Below are positions 18,352 through 25,459 of a stretch of 40,218 nucleotides of DNA, one piece after another. How positions within the stretch are numbered: the first letter of the stretch is position 1; the number at the start of each line of letters is the position of its first letter. Made by a program: the position numbers and the translations under genes. This DNA is from Ectothiorhodospiraceae bacterium (GTDB lineage Bacteria; Pseudomonadota; Gammaproteobacteria; Nitrococcales; Aquisalimonadaceae): NCBI GenBank assembly GCA_007117515.1, contig SKGQ01000143.1, positions 1-40,218 of the forward strand. Reading direction: 5' to 3'. Under the pieces are notes generated by a model that was given only the letters and a program-made list of their open reading frames with translations, was not told the origin of the DNA and searched no databases.

Positions 18352-18969
18352 ATGACCATGCCACCGCTGAAACATATCCTTGAGGCCGCGTTGCTGGCAG
18401 CGGGTGATGCCCTGTCGCTGGAGCACATGCAGTCCCTGTTCCCGGATACCGATCGGCCGGACAAGCCCCGCCTGCGCGCCGCCTTGCTGGAGTTGCAGCA
18501 GGATTACCTTGATCGCGGGCTGGACGTGGTGGAAGTGGCCAGCGGCTGGCGGATTCAGGTAGCCAGCGGCATGGTGCCCTGGCTCTCCAGGCTGTGGGAG
18601 GAGAAGCCGGTGCGTTACTCCCGCGCCCTGCTTGAGACGCTGGCGGTGATCGCCTATCGGCAGCCGGTGACCCGCGGTGAGATCGAGGAGGTTCGTGGCG
18701 TGAGTATCAGCACGACGATCATGCGCACGCTCCAGGACCGTGGCTGGGTCCGGGTCATTGGCCACCGCGATGTCCCCGGTCGGCCGGCGATGTTCGGCAC
18801 GACTCGCGCGTTTCTGGATCATTTCAATCTGAAAAGCCTGGACCAGTTGCCGTCTCTCGGTGAACTGCGTGATCTCAATGAACTGCATCCGGAACTCGAC
18901 CTCGGGTTCCCGGATACCGCTGACGCCGCAGGGCCGGACTCGCCGGCACGGGAATCGACTGATGGATGA
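18352..18969 (+). CDS. scpB: Segregation and condensation protein B
   Basis: A 205-residue ScpB, the winged-helix dimer that binds ScpA and completes the condensin. Family segments are [21 protein letters not shown] at the start, [31 protein letters not shown] in the middle and [27 protein letters not shown] towards the end. The ATG at 18352 was chosen because the conserved region begins four codons later and GGGAGACGGAACGG precedes it. The tracked start at 18244 adds 36 residues of proline- and glycine-rich sequence. Unlike its neighbours, it is separated from scpA by 131 bp. Its last codons overlap rluB by 8 bp. Confidence 0.95.
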   Translation: MTMPPLKHILEAALLAAGDALSLEHMQSLFPDTDRPDKPRLRAALLELQQDYLDRGLDVVEVASGWRIQVASGMVPWLSRLWEEKPVRYSRALLETLAVIAYRQPVTRGEIEEVRGVSISTTIMRTLQDRGWVRVIGHRDVPGRPAMFGTTRAFLDHFNLKSLDQLPSLGELRDLNELHPELDLGFPDTADAAGPDSPARESTDG

Positions 18970-19777
18970 GAAATTGCAGAAGGTGTTGGCGCGGGCAGGT
19001 TATGGCTCACGCCGGGAGATCGAGGCGCTTATCGCCGATGGACGGGTGCAGGTCAATGGCGAGCCGGCCAGGCTCGGCGACCGGGTCACCGGCGAGGAAC
19101 GGATTCGCTGCAACGGCAGACTGGTGCCGCGGGAAAAGCTGCAGCCGAGCAGCCGCAAGGTCTTGATGTATCACAAGCCCGTCGGCGAGGTTTGTACCCG
19201 GGACGATCCCGAAGGCCGGCCGACGGTCTTTACGGCTCTGCCCAAACTGGGCTCGGGACGCTGGATCAGTATCGGTCGACTTGATCTGAATACACTTGGC
19301 TTGCTGCTGTTCACCAATGACGGTGAACTCGCCAATCGCCTGATGCACCCGTCCCATGCCCAGGAGCGGGAATACGCGGTGCGCGTCTTCGGCGAAGTGG
19401 ACGAGGCCATGATCCGCCGGCTGCAGCAGGGCGTGGAACTCGACGATGGCCCGGCTGCCTTCGAGCAGGTCGAGGCCCGCGGTGGCGAGGGCGGTAATCA
19501 GTGGTTTCACGTCACGATTCGTGAAGGACGGAAGCGCGAAGTACGGCGCCTCTGGGAATCCCAGGGCGTGCAGGTCAGTCGTCTGATGCGGGTGCGTTAC
19601 GGACCGGTGCGGTTGCCCCGGGATCTGCCGCGCGGCAAGTGGCGCTTTCTGCCGGAAGATGCGGTCAATGCTCTGGCCGCGGCGGTCGGGCTTGAGCCGA
19701 CAGCTGTGCGGAAACCACCGCCGAAAGCGGTTCGCCGACGTCCGCAACCGAGTTCACCGCGTCGGCGACGGGAGTAA
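18962..19777 (+). CDS. rluB: 23S rRNA pseudouridine synthase, RsuA/RluB family
   Basis: A 271-residue pseudouridine synthase. An S4 RNA-binding domain comes first ([20 protein letters not shown]), then the RsuA-type catalytic domain with [26 protein letters not shown], where the Asp of GRLD is the catalytic residue. The [25 protein letters not shown] segment follows. A basic tail, [16 protein letters not shown], fits RluB (modification of helix 90 region of 23S rRNA) better than RsuA, and rluB often follows scpAB. Assignment among RluB, RluE and RluF is by context and tail. The start at 18962 overlaps scpB by 8 bp. The stop overlaps the next gene as TAATG. Confidence 0.9.
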   Translation: MDEKLQKVLARAGYGSRREIEALIADGRVQVNGEPARLGDRVTGEERIRCNGRLVPREKLQPSSRKVLMYHKPVGEVCTRDDPEGRPTVFTALPKLGSGRWISIGRLDLNTLGLLLFTNDGELANRLMHPSHAQEREYAVRVFGEVDEAMIRRLQQGVELDDGPAAFEQVEARGGEGGNQWFHVTIREGRKREVRRLWESQGVQVSRLMRVRYGPVRLPRDLPRGKWRFLPEDAVNALAAAVGLEPTAVRKPPPKAVRRRPQPSSPRRRRE

Positions 19778-20439
19778 TGATGGCGGAGCCCGGTGAGGCC
19801 GTTGCCACCACCGTTTATCAGCGGCTGCGGCGGCATTTCGGCCATCGTGACTGGTGGCCGGCGGATGATCCCTTCGAGATCATCGTCGGCGCGGTGCTGA
19901 CCCAGAACACCGCATGGACCAACGTCGAGAAGGCGCTGGCCTGCCTGCGTGATCGGCAAGCCCTGTCACTGGAGGCCCTACTGGCCTTGCCGGAAGCGGA
20001 ATTGGCCGCTCTGATTCGCTCTTCGGGTTACTACAACATCAAGGCGGCCCGTCTTCGGGCACTGCTTGCGGTCATGCGTGAGGATGGTGGCCTGGCCGGC
20101 TGGCGGAAGCGTGAAACGGCGGCGTTGCGCCGTCGGCTGCTGGCGGTGAAGGGTGTTGGCGAGGAGACAGCCGATTCAATTCTGCTCTACGCGCTTGAAC
20201 GGCCGGTATTCGTGATCGATGCCTACACGCGCCGCATTTTCACCCGTCTCGGCCTGATTTCCGGAAAGGAGTCCTACCACCAGCTTGCTTCCTGGTTCGA
20301 ACAACAGTTGAGGGCGGACCTGGATCTGTTCCAGGATTTTCACGCGCAAATTGTTGTTCTCGGTAATTCCGTATGCCGGCCGACCCCGCGTTGCGATCGA
20401 TGTCCGCTGGCCGAGGAATGCCCGCAGGCGGAGGGCTGA
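19777..20439 (+). CDS. Endonuclease III-like DNA glycosylase (lysine lost)
   Basis: A 220-residue HhH-GPD protein with IIVGAVLTQNTAWTNVEKAL, the hairpin LLAVKGVGEETADSILLYAL and the catalytic Asp in VFVIDAYTRRIF. A C-terminal iron-sulfur loop has cysteines spaced C-x5-C-x2-C-x5-C (CRPTPRCDRC), one residue shorter in the first gap than E. coli Nth. At the position of the Nth catalytic lysine (GVGRKTAN) this protein has glutamate (GVGEETAD). It should therefore lack the lyase step and act, if at all, as a monofunctional glycosylase. It resembles the separate 'endonuclease III-related' family (COG2231 type) more than Nth. Substrate unknown. The start ATG overlaps the rluB stop; it is the last gene of the trpS operon and converges on the next gene. 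Confidence 0.85.
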   Translation: MMAEPGEAVATTVYQRLRRHFGHRDWWPADDPFEIIVGAVLTQNTAWTNVEKALACLRDRQALSLEALLALPEAELAALIRSSGYYNIKAARLRALLAVMREDGGLAGWRKRETAALRRRLLAVKGVGEETADSILLYALERPVFVIDAYTRRIFTRLGLISGKESYHQLASWFEQQLRADLDLFQDFHAQIVVLGNSVCRPTPRCDRCPLAEECPQAEG

Positions 20440-20452
20440 AGAGACCGGAGAT

Positions 20453-20908
20453 TCAGCTCACCGCAGCAGTGGGTGGAGCCTTGTCGGAGGCCTGATGGCG
20501 GATACGCACCACCTTGCCGGCGAGCTTCTCCGGGAGGTTGATCTGAGTATCCATCATCACCAGCAACCTGCGGATGCCGTCATCCCGCTGCAGCAGCCGC
20601 TCAAGTCCCCGTTGTACGCTGCTGTTCTGCAACGCCCGGTCCATGTCCTTGAGCACATAGATTCCGTAGTGCCGGCTGGCCGCTATGTAGTTGATCGCAT
20701 CACCGACGCTGCGTGTCTGCGGAATGAAAATCCGCTCTGACCCGAGCCGGTACAGTCCGTTGTCCGGTGACCAGCCGTAAATGGCTCTGCCGCTGGTGAG
20801 CGTCAGGCGTTTGAACACGTCCAGAATCCGATCCGGCGCCTTGGTCTCAAGGGCCGCGATGCGGTACTCCGAATCAATAACCCGACTCAGGTTGAAGCTG
20901 CCACTCAT
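20453..20908 (-). CDS. Orphan protein resembling the N-terminal part of Ycf46-type AAA proteins
   Basis: A 151-residue cytoplasmic protein without signal or membrane segments. The start at 20908 (MSGSFNLSRVIDSEYRI) has AGGAG upstream; the tracked start adds 14 residues. I do not recognise a named family with certainty. The pattern IAALETKAPDRILDVFKRLT, AIYGWSPDNGLYRLG, YGIYVLKDMDRALQ, GIRRLLVMMDTQINLPEKL recalls the degenerate P-loop region that precedes the ATPase domain in Ycf46-like proteins. No Walker A is present and no ATPase gene lies beside it. It is 150 bp downstream of the SDR gene, with its own candidate promoter and palindrome, and converges with the endonuclease III-like gene. 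Real gene: likely. Function: unknown. Confidence 0.7.
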   Translation of the reverse strand: MSGSFNLSRVIDSEYRIAALETKAPDRILDVFKRLTLTSGRAIYGWSPDNGLYRLGSERIFIPQTRSVGDAINYIAASRHYGIYVLKDMDRALQNSSVQRGLERLLQRDDGIRRLLVMMDTQINLPEKLAGKVVRIRHQASDKAPPTAAVS

Positions 20909-20945
20909 GACCCTGTCTCTCCTGGATCCGTTCAGATTACGACAC

Positions 20946-20975
20946 TTCATACTGCAGTATAGATAGCGATGGCAA
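20946..20975 (-). promoter_or_regulatory. Candidate promoter with a 12-bp palindrome before the orphan gene
   Basis: On the minus strand, TTGCCA (20975-20970), an 18-nt spacer and TATGAA (20951-20946) form a moderate promoter about 40 nt before the orphan gene. A perfect palindrome, ATACTGCAGTAT (20949-20960), overlaps the -10 and could be an operator. Both are read by eye. Confidence 0.3.
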
Positions 20976-21058
20976 GGTGTCGTTCATCTCATGCCACTTT
21001 TCCCGCATGCGTCAGTTTGGCCTGTCGGCGCCCGCTCAACGTGCACCTGGCGTCAAAT

Positions 21059-21832
21059 TTACGTCACTGCCGGCGTGCGCACCAGGCTTACGCCATGGTA
21101 GCGGTTTCCTTCGGCCGACAGCAGGTACACATAGGCCTGCGCGGCATCGTTCACCGAGCCCAGGCCGGAACCGTGTTCCGCCGGGTAGGCCTGTTGCCGC
21201 ATTGGTGAATTCACGGCGCCGGGGTCGAGACTGACGACCCGCAGACGGCCCTTGCGCGCGACTTCGGCGGCCAGGGTCTGCATCATGATCTGGAGGCCGG
21301 CATGGGACACGCCGAAGGCGCCCCAGTAGGCCAGCCCCTGTCGACCACTGCGATCCGCCGTATGGATGATGCGGCCGTCGGCGGATCGCTCGAGCAGTGG
21401 CAGGCAGACCTGATTCAGCAGAAACGGCGCGTTCAGATTGACGTGCAGCGTTCTGGCCCAGAGTTCGGGATCGTACTGCGACAGCGGCGAGAGTTCGCCA
21501 AGCATTGCGGCGCAGTGCACCAGACCATCCAGGCGACCGAACTGCTGATCGATGGCGGTGGCCAGTTCCAGGTAGTCGGCCGGTCCAACGCCTTCCAGGT
21601 TCATGGCGTGGATGATCGGCGGCTGCAAGCCATCCCTGTTCAACTCGTCGGACAGTGCCTCGAGCTTCTTCAGGGCCTTGTCCAGCAGGATCAATTCCGC
21701 GCCGGCGGCTGCACAATGGCGGGCGACGGCACTACCGATGCCCCCGGCAGCACCGCTGATCAGTATGACCCGCCCGGCCAGGCTGTCTGGTGCGGCCCGG
21801 AAATCGTCGGCAATCGTCAGTGGTTCAGTCAT
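21059..21832 (-). CDS. YciK-like short-chain dehydrogenase with lost active site
   Basis: A 257-residue Rossmann protein of the SDR family. The cofactor motif GAAGGIGSAVARH is intact, and NLEGVG, HCAAMLGEL and NLNAPFLLNQ match YciK-type SDRs. In YciK the catalytic region reads GRxGxANWGAYxxSK. Here it reads GRQGLAYWGAFGVSHAGL, so the catalytic Tyr is Phe and the Lys is His, and the Ser strand reads HTADRSG. Reductase chemistry is therefore unlikely; cofactor binding may remain. The start at 21832 (MTEPLTIADDF) was chosen over the tracked start because AAAGAGAG precedes it and it fits the family. It is the last gene of the mtaD-ubiG-mupP-rmuC cluster, where a normal YciK homologue follows mupP in Pseudomonas. 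Confidence 0.85.
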   Translation of the reverse strand: MTEPLTIADDFRAAPDSLAGRVILISGAAGGIGSAVARHCAAAGAELILLDKALKKLEALSDELNRDGLQPPIIHAMNLEGVGPADYLELATAIDQQFGRLDGLVHCAAMLGELSPLSQYDPELWARTLHVNLNAPFLLNQVCLPLLERSADGRIIHTADRSGRQGLAYWGAFGVSHAGLQIMMQTLAAEVARKGRLRVVSLDPGAVNSPMRQQAYPAEHGSGLGSVNDAAQAYVYLLSAEGNRYHGVSLVRTPAVT

Positions 21833-21848
21833 TAATGCTCTCTTTGAC

Positions 21849-22676
21849 TTATGCGGTGCGCCAAGCAAGCCAGAGGCGTCGCAATGGCGTCAGTCGGATG
21901 TCCGTGTCCAGCATCGGGTAGTTGGCGTGCTGCATCTCGCCGAGGATCGCCGAAGCCAGACTTACCCGTATGCGGGTGAAACGGTAACCCGGAGATTGCG
22001 GTTGATTCAGGGCCTCCCGGGCCTTGTCGAGCAGGGATCTGGCGTTGTCGACCTGGCCCGCAAGTGCCCGACGCGCGGCCTCCGATCCCGGCGCGGTTGG
22101 CAGTTCCCCGGGGGTCAGGCCAACGCTCTCCAGTTCCGTCTCCGGCAAATAGCAGCGGCCCCGGTCCAGCGCCGGGCGCAGCCGTTGCAGCAGCTCGGTC
22201 AGCCGCAGGCCCATACCCGCATGGTGGGCAGCGATTTCGTTGTCGTCGCGGTCGGCATGGCCGATCTGGAGTTCCAGCGCAGCCAGCGGGATCCCGGTGT
22301 TATGCAGGTAGCTGGCGAGGGCGTTGCCATCCGGGTAGCTGCCGTAACGGAGATCCATGCGCGCGCCATCGATCAGTTGCCGGAATGCGGTCCGGGGCAG
22401 CGCATGGGTCGTGATCGCGTCGGCCAGCGGCGCCGCCAGCGGATGCCTGCCCTCGCCGGCGACAATGCGTTCGAGCTCTGTCCCCCACCAGTCCAGCTTG
22501 ACCTCGCCCACACCGGGGTCGGACACCGTCCACGGCACGGACAGGATTTCATCGGCAAAGGCATGCACGGCAAGCAGTCCGGCCCGGTGCTCCCGCGGCG
22601 CAAAACGCAGCGCATAGTAAAGCCCCGAACCGGGCGGCGCCAGCTGCCGTGCGCTTGCATCGACGGCTTCAGTCAT
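21849..22676 (-). CDS. Squalene/phytoene synthase-like protein without Asp-rich motifs
   Basis: A 275-residue all-helical protein of the head-to-head prenyl synthase fold. Recognisable landmarks are YYALRFAPREHRAGLLAVHAF (substrate-cap region), GMGLRLTELLQRLRPALDRGRCYLP (where synthases have an Asp-rich NILRDVGED-type motif before GRxYLP) and the final helix. Both DxxxD magnesium sites are missing or eroded: the first reads ADEILSV and the second has no aspartate pair. It is therefore probably not a terpene synthase. The mitochondrial complex I assembly factor NDUFAF6 is a relative with the same kind of loss. The start ATG at 22676 overlaps the rmuC stop by 8 bp, and the SDR gene follows after 16 bp. 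Family is fairly sure, role unknown. Confidence 0.78.
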   Translation of the reverse strand: MTEAVDASARQLAPPGSGLYYALRFAPREHRAGLLAVHAFADEILSVPWTVSDPGVGEVKLDWWGTELERIVAGEGRHPLAAPLADAITTHALPRTAFRQLIDGARMDLRYGSYPDGNALASYLHNTGIPLAALELQIGHADRDDNEIAAHHAGMGLRLTELLQRLRPALDRGRCYLPETELESVGLTPGELPTAPGSEAARRALAGQVDNARSLLDKAREALNQPQSPGYRFTRIRVSLASAILGEMQHANYPMLDTDIRLTPLRRLWLAWRTA

Positions 22677-24012
22677 CCGTCTCGGTCCGCTTTTCCGGTG
22701 TCTCGTTCCCGGCGGGCAATTCATTGTCCGCATCGCGTCCCGCCGTGCTCTGGCGTGCGCTGCGTTCCACCGGTTCCAGTGACGGCAGTTCCTTGCGTGG
22801 TCGCAATCCCAGCTCGGTGAATTTGCGCGCCCCGGGGATAACCTGCCGTTCCAGGGACCCCACCGCCTTGTTGAAGTGGTCGACGCTGCTGTTCATGCTG
22901 CGGCCCAGCTTGTCCAGATGCGCGGTGAAGGTGACCACGCGGTTATACAGGGTTTCCCCGAGTTCGCGGATCTTCTCGGCGTTTTCCGCCACCAGATCCT
23001 GCTGCCAGCCAAAGGCCACGGCACGCAGCAGGGCCACCAGCGTGGTTGGTGTGGCGATCACCACGCGCTGGGCCAGGGCATCCTCCATCAGGCTCCGATC
23101 CTGGTCCTGTGCCGCGGCCAGGAACTGCTCGCCGGGCAGGAACAGGACCACGAAATCCGGCGAGTTGGCGAACTGCTGCCAGTAGGCCTTGCCCGCCAGT
23201 TCCCGGACCCGTTCCCGGACCTTGCGTGCATGCCGGCCGAGGGCCTGGCTTCGGGCGGCGTCATCCACCGCCTCCACCGCTTCAATGTACGCATCCAGTG
23301 GCGTTTTCGCGTCGATCACGACCTGCCTGCCGTTGGGCATGCGGACCACCATGTCCGGCCGCTGCAGTCCATCCTCACCGCGCAGACTGGTTTGTTCCTC
23401 GAAATCACAGTGTTCGACCATGCCGGCCAGCTCTGCCAGTCGACGCAAGGTCATCTCGCCCCAACGCCCGCGGACTTCCGGCCGGCGCAGGGCCTTGACC
23501 AGATTACGCGTTTCGGTCTGCAACGTTGCCTGATGCTGGGCCATGCTGGTCAGGTGCCGATCCAGGTCACCGTAGGCCTTCTGTCGTTCCTTCTCGACCT
23601 GGCGGATCTGCTCCTCGGTACGTTTCAGCGCCTCCCCAATCGGCTTGACCAGGGCCTCAACAGCTTTCTCGCGTTGACCCAGGTCGGCACTGGCCTGGGC
23701 CTGTTGCTGTTGCAGGCGTTCCCGGGCCAGTTGCAGGAACTGTTCGTTGTTCTTGCGCAGGGCCTCGCCGGACAGCGCCGAGAAGCGTTCCGCAAGTTGA
23801 TCGCGGGCCTCCGCGAAGGCGGCCTGACGCTCCTCGGCGATGCGTTCCTCGGCCAGCAGACGGCCCTCCAGCCGGGCGTTGTCCTGTTCCAGTGCTGCAA
23901 TGATCCTTTGCCGGCGCTGGTGCATGATCACAGCGCCGATCAACCCGCCGACGCCGCCACCGGCCAGCAGCAGGGCAATGATCAGCCAGGCCTGCATGCC
24001 GGGGTCGCTCAT
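22669..24012 (-). CDS. rmuC: RmuC family DNA recombination protein
   Basis: A 447-residue RmuC. An N-terminal membrane helix (about 7-30, AWLIIALLLAGGGVGGLIGA) is followed by a long coiled coil rich in E, Q, R and A, then the conserved nuclease-like domain with RGRWGEMTLRRLAELAGM, RPDMVVRMPNGRQVVIDAKTPLDAY, SPDFVVLFLPGEQFL and TPTTLVALLRAVAFGW. E. coli RmuC limits DNA inversions at short inverted repeats, and the IDAKTP stretch fits a restriction-endonuclease-like core. The start at 24012 follows GGGAGG and overlaps the mupP stop as ATGA. It ends with a charged, low-complexity tail. It lies inside the mtaD-ubiG-mupP cluster, an association with no obvious functional link. Confidence 0.93.
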   Translation of the reverse strand: MSDPGMQAWLIIALLLAGGGVGGLIGAVIMHQRRQRIIAALEQDNARLEGRLLAEERIAEERQAAFAEARDQLAERFSALSGEALRKNNEQFLQLARERLQQQQAQASADLGQREKAVEALVKPIGEALKRTEEQIRQVEKERQKAYGDLDRHLTSMAQHQATLQTETRNLVKALRRPEVRGRWGEMTLRRLAELAGMVEHCDFEEQTSLRGEDGLQRPDMVVRMPNGRQVVIDAKTPLDAYIEAVEAVDDAARSQALGRHARKVRERVRELAGKAYWQQFANSPDFVVLFLPGEQFLAAAQDQDRSLMEDALAQRVVIATPTTLVALLRAVAFGWQQDLVAENAEKIRELGETLYNRVVTFTAHLDKLGRSMNSSVDHFNKAVGSLERQVIPGARKFTELGLRPRKELPSLEPVERSARQSTAGRDADNELPAGNETPEKRTETDD

Positions 24013-24701
24013 GCTGCCTCCCTTCGTTCCATATGGTCCAGCCAGCGCAGCAGGTCCAGCGGCTCCTGCAGCAGGGCGTCCGCACCCCATCGGGTCGGCC
24101 GATCCTCGGCGCAGAGATAGCCGAACAGGCAACCCAGAGTCCGCATTCCGGCTGCATGCCCGGCAATGATGTCCCGCTTCGCGTCGCCGACCATGACGGC
24201 TTGGGCAGGCGCCACATCCAGCATCGTGCAGAGTTGCAGCAGCATGTCCGGGTGTGGCTTCGGCCGCTGTACCTGATCGCCGCAGAGCATGCCGTCAGCC
24301 CGTTCCAGCAGGTCAAACGCGGACAGTGCCGGCGCACTCAGCGCCAGGGGCTTGTTGGTGGCCACTGCCCAGGCAATGCCCCGCGCTTCCAGCGCATCCA
24401 GTACCTCGAGCATCCCGGGGTAGGGGCGTGTCCGGGTGCTGATCTGCTCCCGGTACAGGCTCAGGAAGCGCTCATTCAGCGGCGCCATGTCTGGGTGTCC
24501 TGGCGGCAAATGGAACGCGCGCTGCAGCAGCCCGGCACTGCCCAGAGAGGGGCTGTGACCGTAGCTGCCCGGAGGTCTTTCCGCCAGACCATGCTCGCGC
24601 AGCATCTGATTGGCACAGGCGATCAGGTCGCGGGCTGTATCCAGCAGGGTGCCGTCCAGGTCCAGCAGCACGGCACGCACGGGACCGGTATCAGAGCGCA
24701 T
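24009..24701 (-). CDS. mupP: MupP-type HAD phosphatase (MurNAc-6-phosphate phosphatase)
   Basis: A 230-residue HAD hydrolase. Motif I is LLDLDGTLLDTARD with the nucleophile Asp, motif II is VATNKP, and the later motifs are the Lys in RPKPHPD and VGDAKRDI. The phosphoglycolate phosphatase-like cap is present. The end, CLFGYLCAEDRPTRWGADALL, resembles Pseudomonas MupP. MupP removes phosphate from N-acetylmuramic acid 6-phosphate in the AnmK-MupP-AmgK-MurU peptidoglycan recycling route. The order mtaD-ubiG-mupP is the Pseudomonas order, which separates it from Gph. The start at 24701 overlaps ubiG by 11 bp; an ATG two codons earlier (24707) is also possible. Other genes of the recycling route are not in the window. 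Confidence 0.82.
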   Translation of the reverse strand: MRSDTGPVRAVLLDLDGTLLDTARDLIACANQMLREHGLAERPPGSYGHSPSLGSAGLLQRAFHLPPGHPDMAPLNERFLSLYREQISTRTRPYPGMLEVLDALEARGIAWAVATNKPLALSAPALSAFDLLERADGMLCGDQVQRPKPHPDMLLQLCTMLDVAPAQAVMVGDAKRDIIAGHAAGMRTLGCLFGYLCAEDRPTRWGADALLQEPLDLLRWLDHMERREAA

Positions 24702-25419
24702 CGACATCCTCGGAGCGATGGAAGGCCACCATGTAATTGACCGAGACATCGCGGCTGGTTCGGAACCTGCGGGTCAACGGGTCGAACCGGATGCCGCGAA
24801 GCTGACCCTGGTGCAGCCCTGCTCCGCGTGCCCAACGGGCGAGTTCAGACGGGCGGATGAACCTGGTGTAACTGTGGGTGCCGCGGGGCAGCATGCCCAG
24901 GACATATTCGGCGGCGACGATCGCCAGCAGAAAGGACTTCGGATTGCGGTTCAGCGTCGAGAACACCACATTGCCACCGGGCCGGACAAGCTGGGCGCAG
25001 GCGCTGACCACGGAAGCCGGGTCCGGTACGTGTTCCAGCAATTCCATGCAGCTCACCAGGTCGTAGTGGCCAGCCTGTTCTGCGACAAGGGATTCGACAC
25101 TGCGCTGCTGATAGTCGATTTCCAGTCCTGATTCCAGTGCGTGCAATCGCGCTACCTCGATCGCGCCGGGACTCAGGTCGATGGCAGTGGTGCGCGCACC
25201 CTGCCGCGCCAGGCTCTCGCTGAGGATGCCGCCGCCACAGCCCACGTCCAGCACCCGGCTGTCGGGCAGGGACAGTTGCTCCTCGATGAAGGCCAGACGC
25301 AGGGGATTGATCTGGTGCAGCGGTTTGAAGTCGCCCTCCAGATCCCACCAGCGACTGGCGGAGGCATCGAATTTATCGATTTCCTCCTGGCTGGCGTTGA
25401 CACGCTCCGACTCGCTCAT
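24691..25419 (-). CDS. ubiG: Ubiquinone biosynthesis O-methyltransferase UbiG
   Basis: A SAM-dependent methyltransferase of 242 residues that performs the two O-methylations of ubiquinone synthesis. The N-terminus IDKFDASASRWWDLEGDFKPLHQINPLRL is diagnostic for UbiG. The SAM-binding motif I is VLDVGCGGGILSESLA, and CMELLEHVPDP and NVVFSTLNRNPKSFLLAI follow. The start at 25419 has GAGGAA upstream; the tracked version adds 32 residues of non-conserved sequence. It sits 40 bp after mtaD and overlaps mupP by 11 bp. UbiG and MtaD both connect to SAM use: UbiG consumes SAM and MtaD deaminates SAM-derived nucleosides. Confidence 0.97.
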   Translation of the reverse strand: MSESERVNASQEEIDKFDASASRWWDLEGDFKPLHQINPLRLAFIEEQLSLPDSRVLDVGCGGGILSESLARQGARTTAIDLSPGAIEVARLHALESGLEIDYQQRSVESLVAEQAGHYDLVSCMELLEHVPDPASVVSACAQLVRPGGNVVFSTLNRNPKSFLLAIVAAEYVLGMLPRGTHSYTRFIRPSELARWARGAGLHQGQLRGIRFDPLTRRFRTSRDVSVNYMVAFHRSEDVDAL

Positions 25420-25459
25420 GGTTCCTCGCAATGGTTCTCGATACCGTGTGTGGACGGCT

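Noticed and set aside
22876-24120. 414-codon ORF antisense to rmuC
   Set aside because: rmuC carries clear family motifs on the other strand; this frame shows none.
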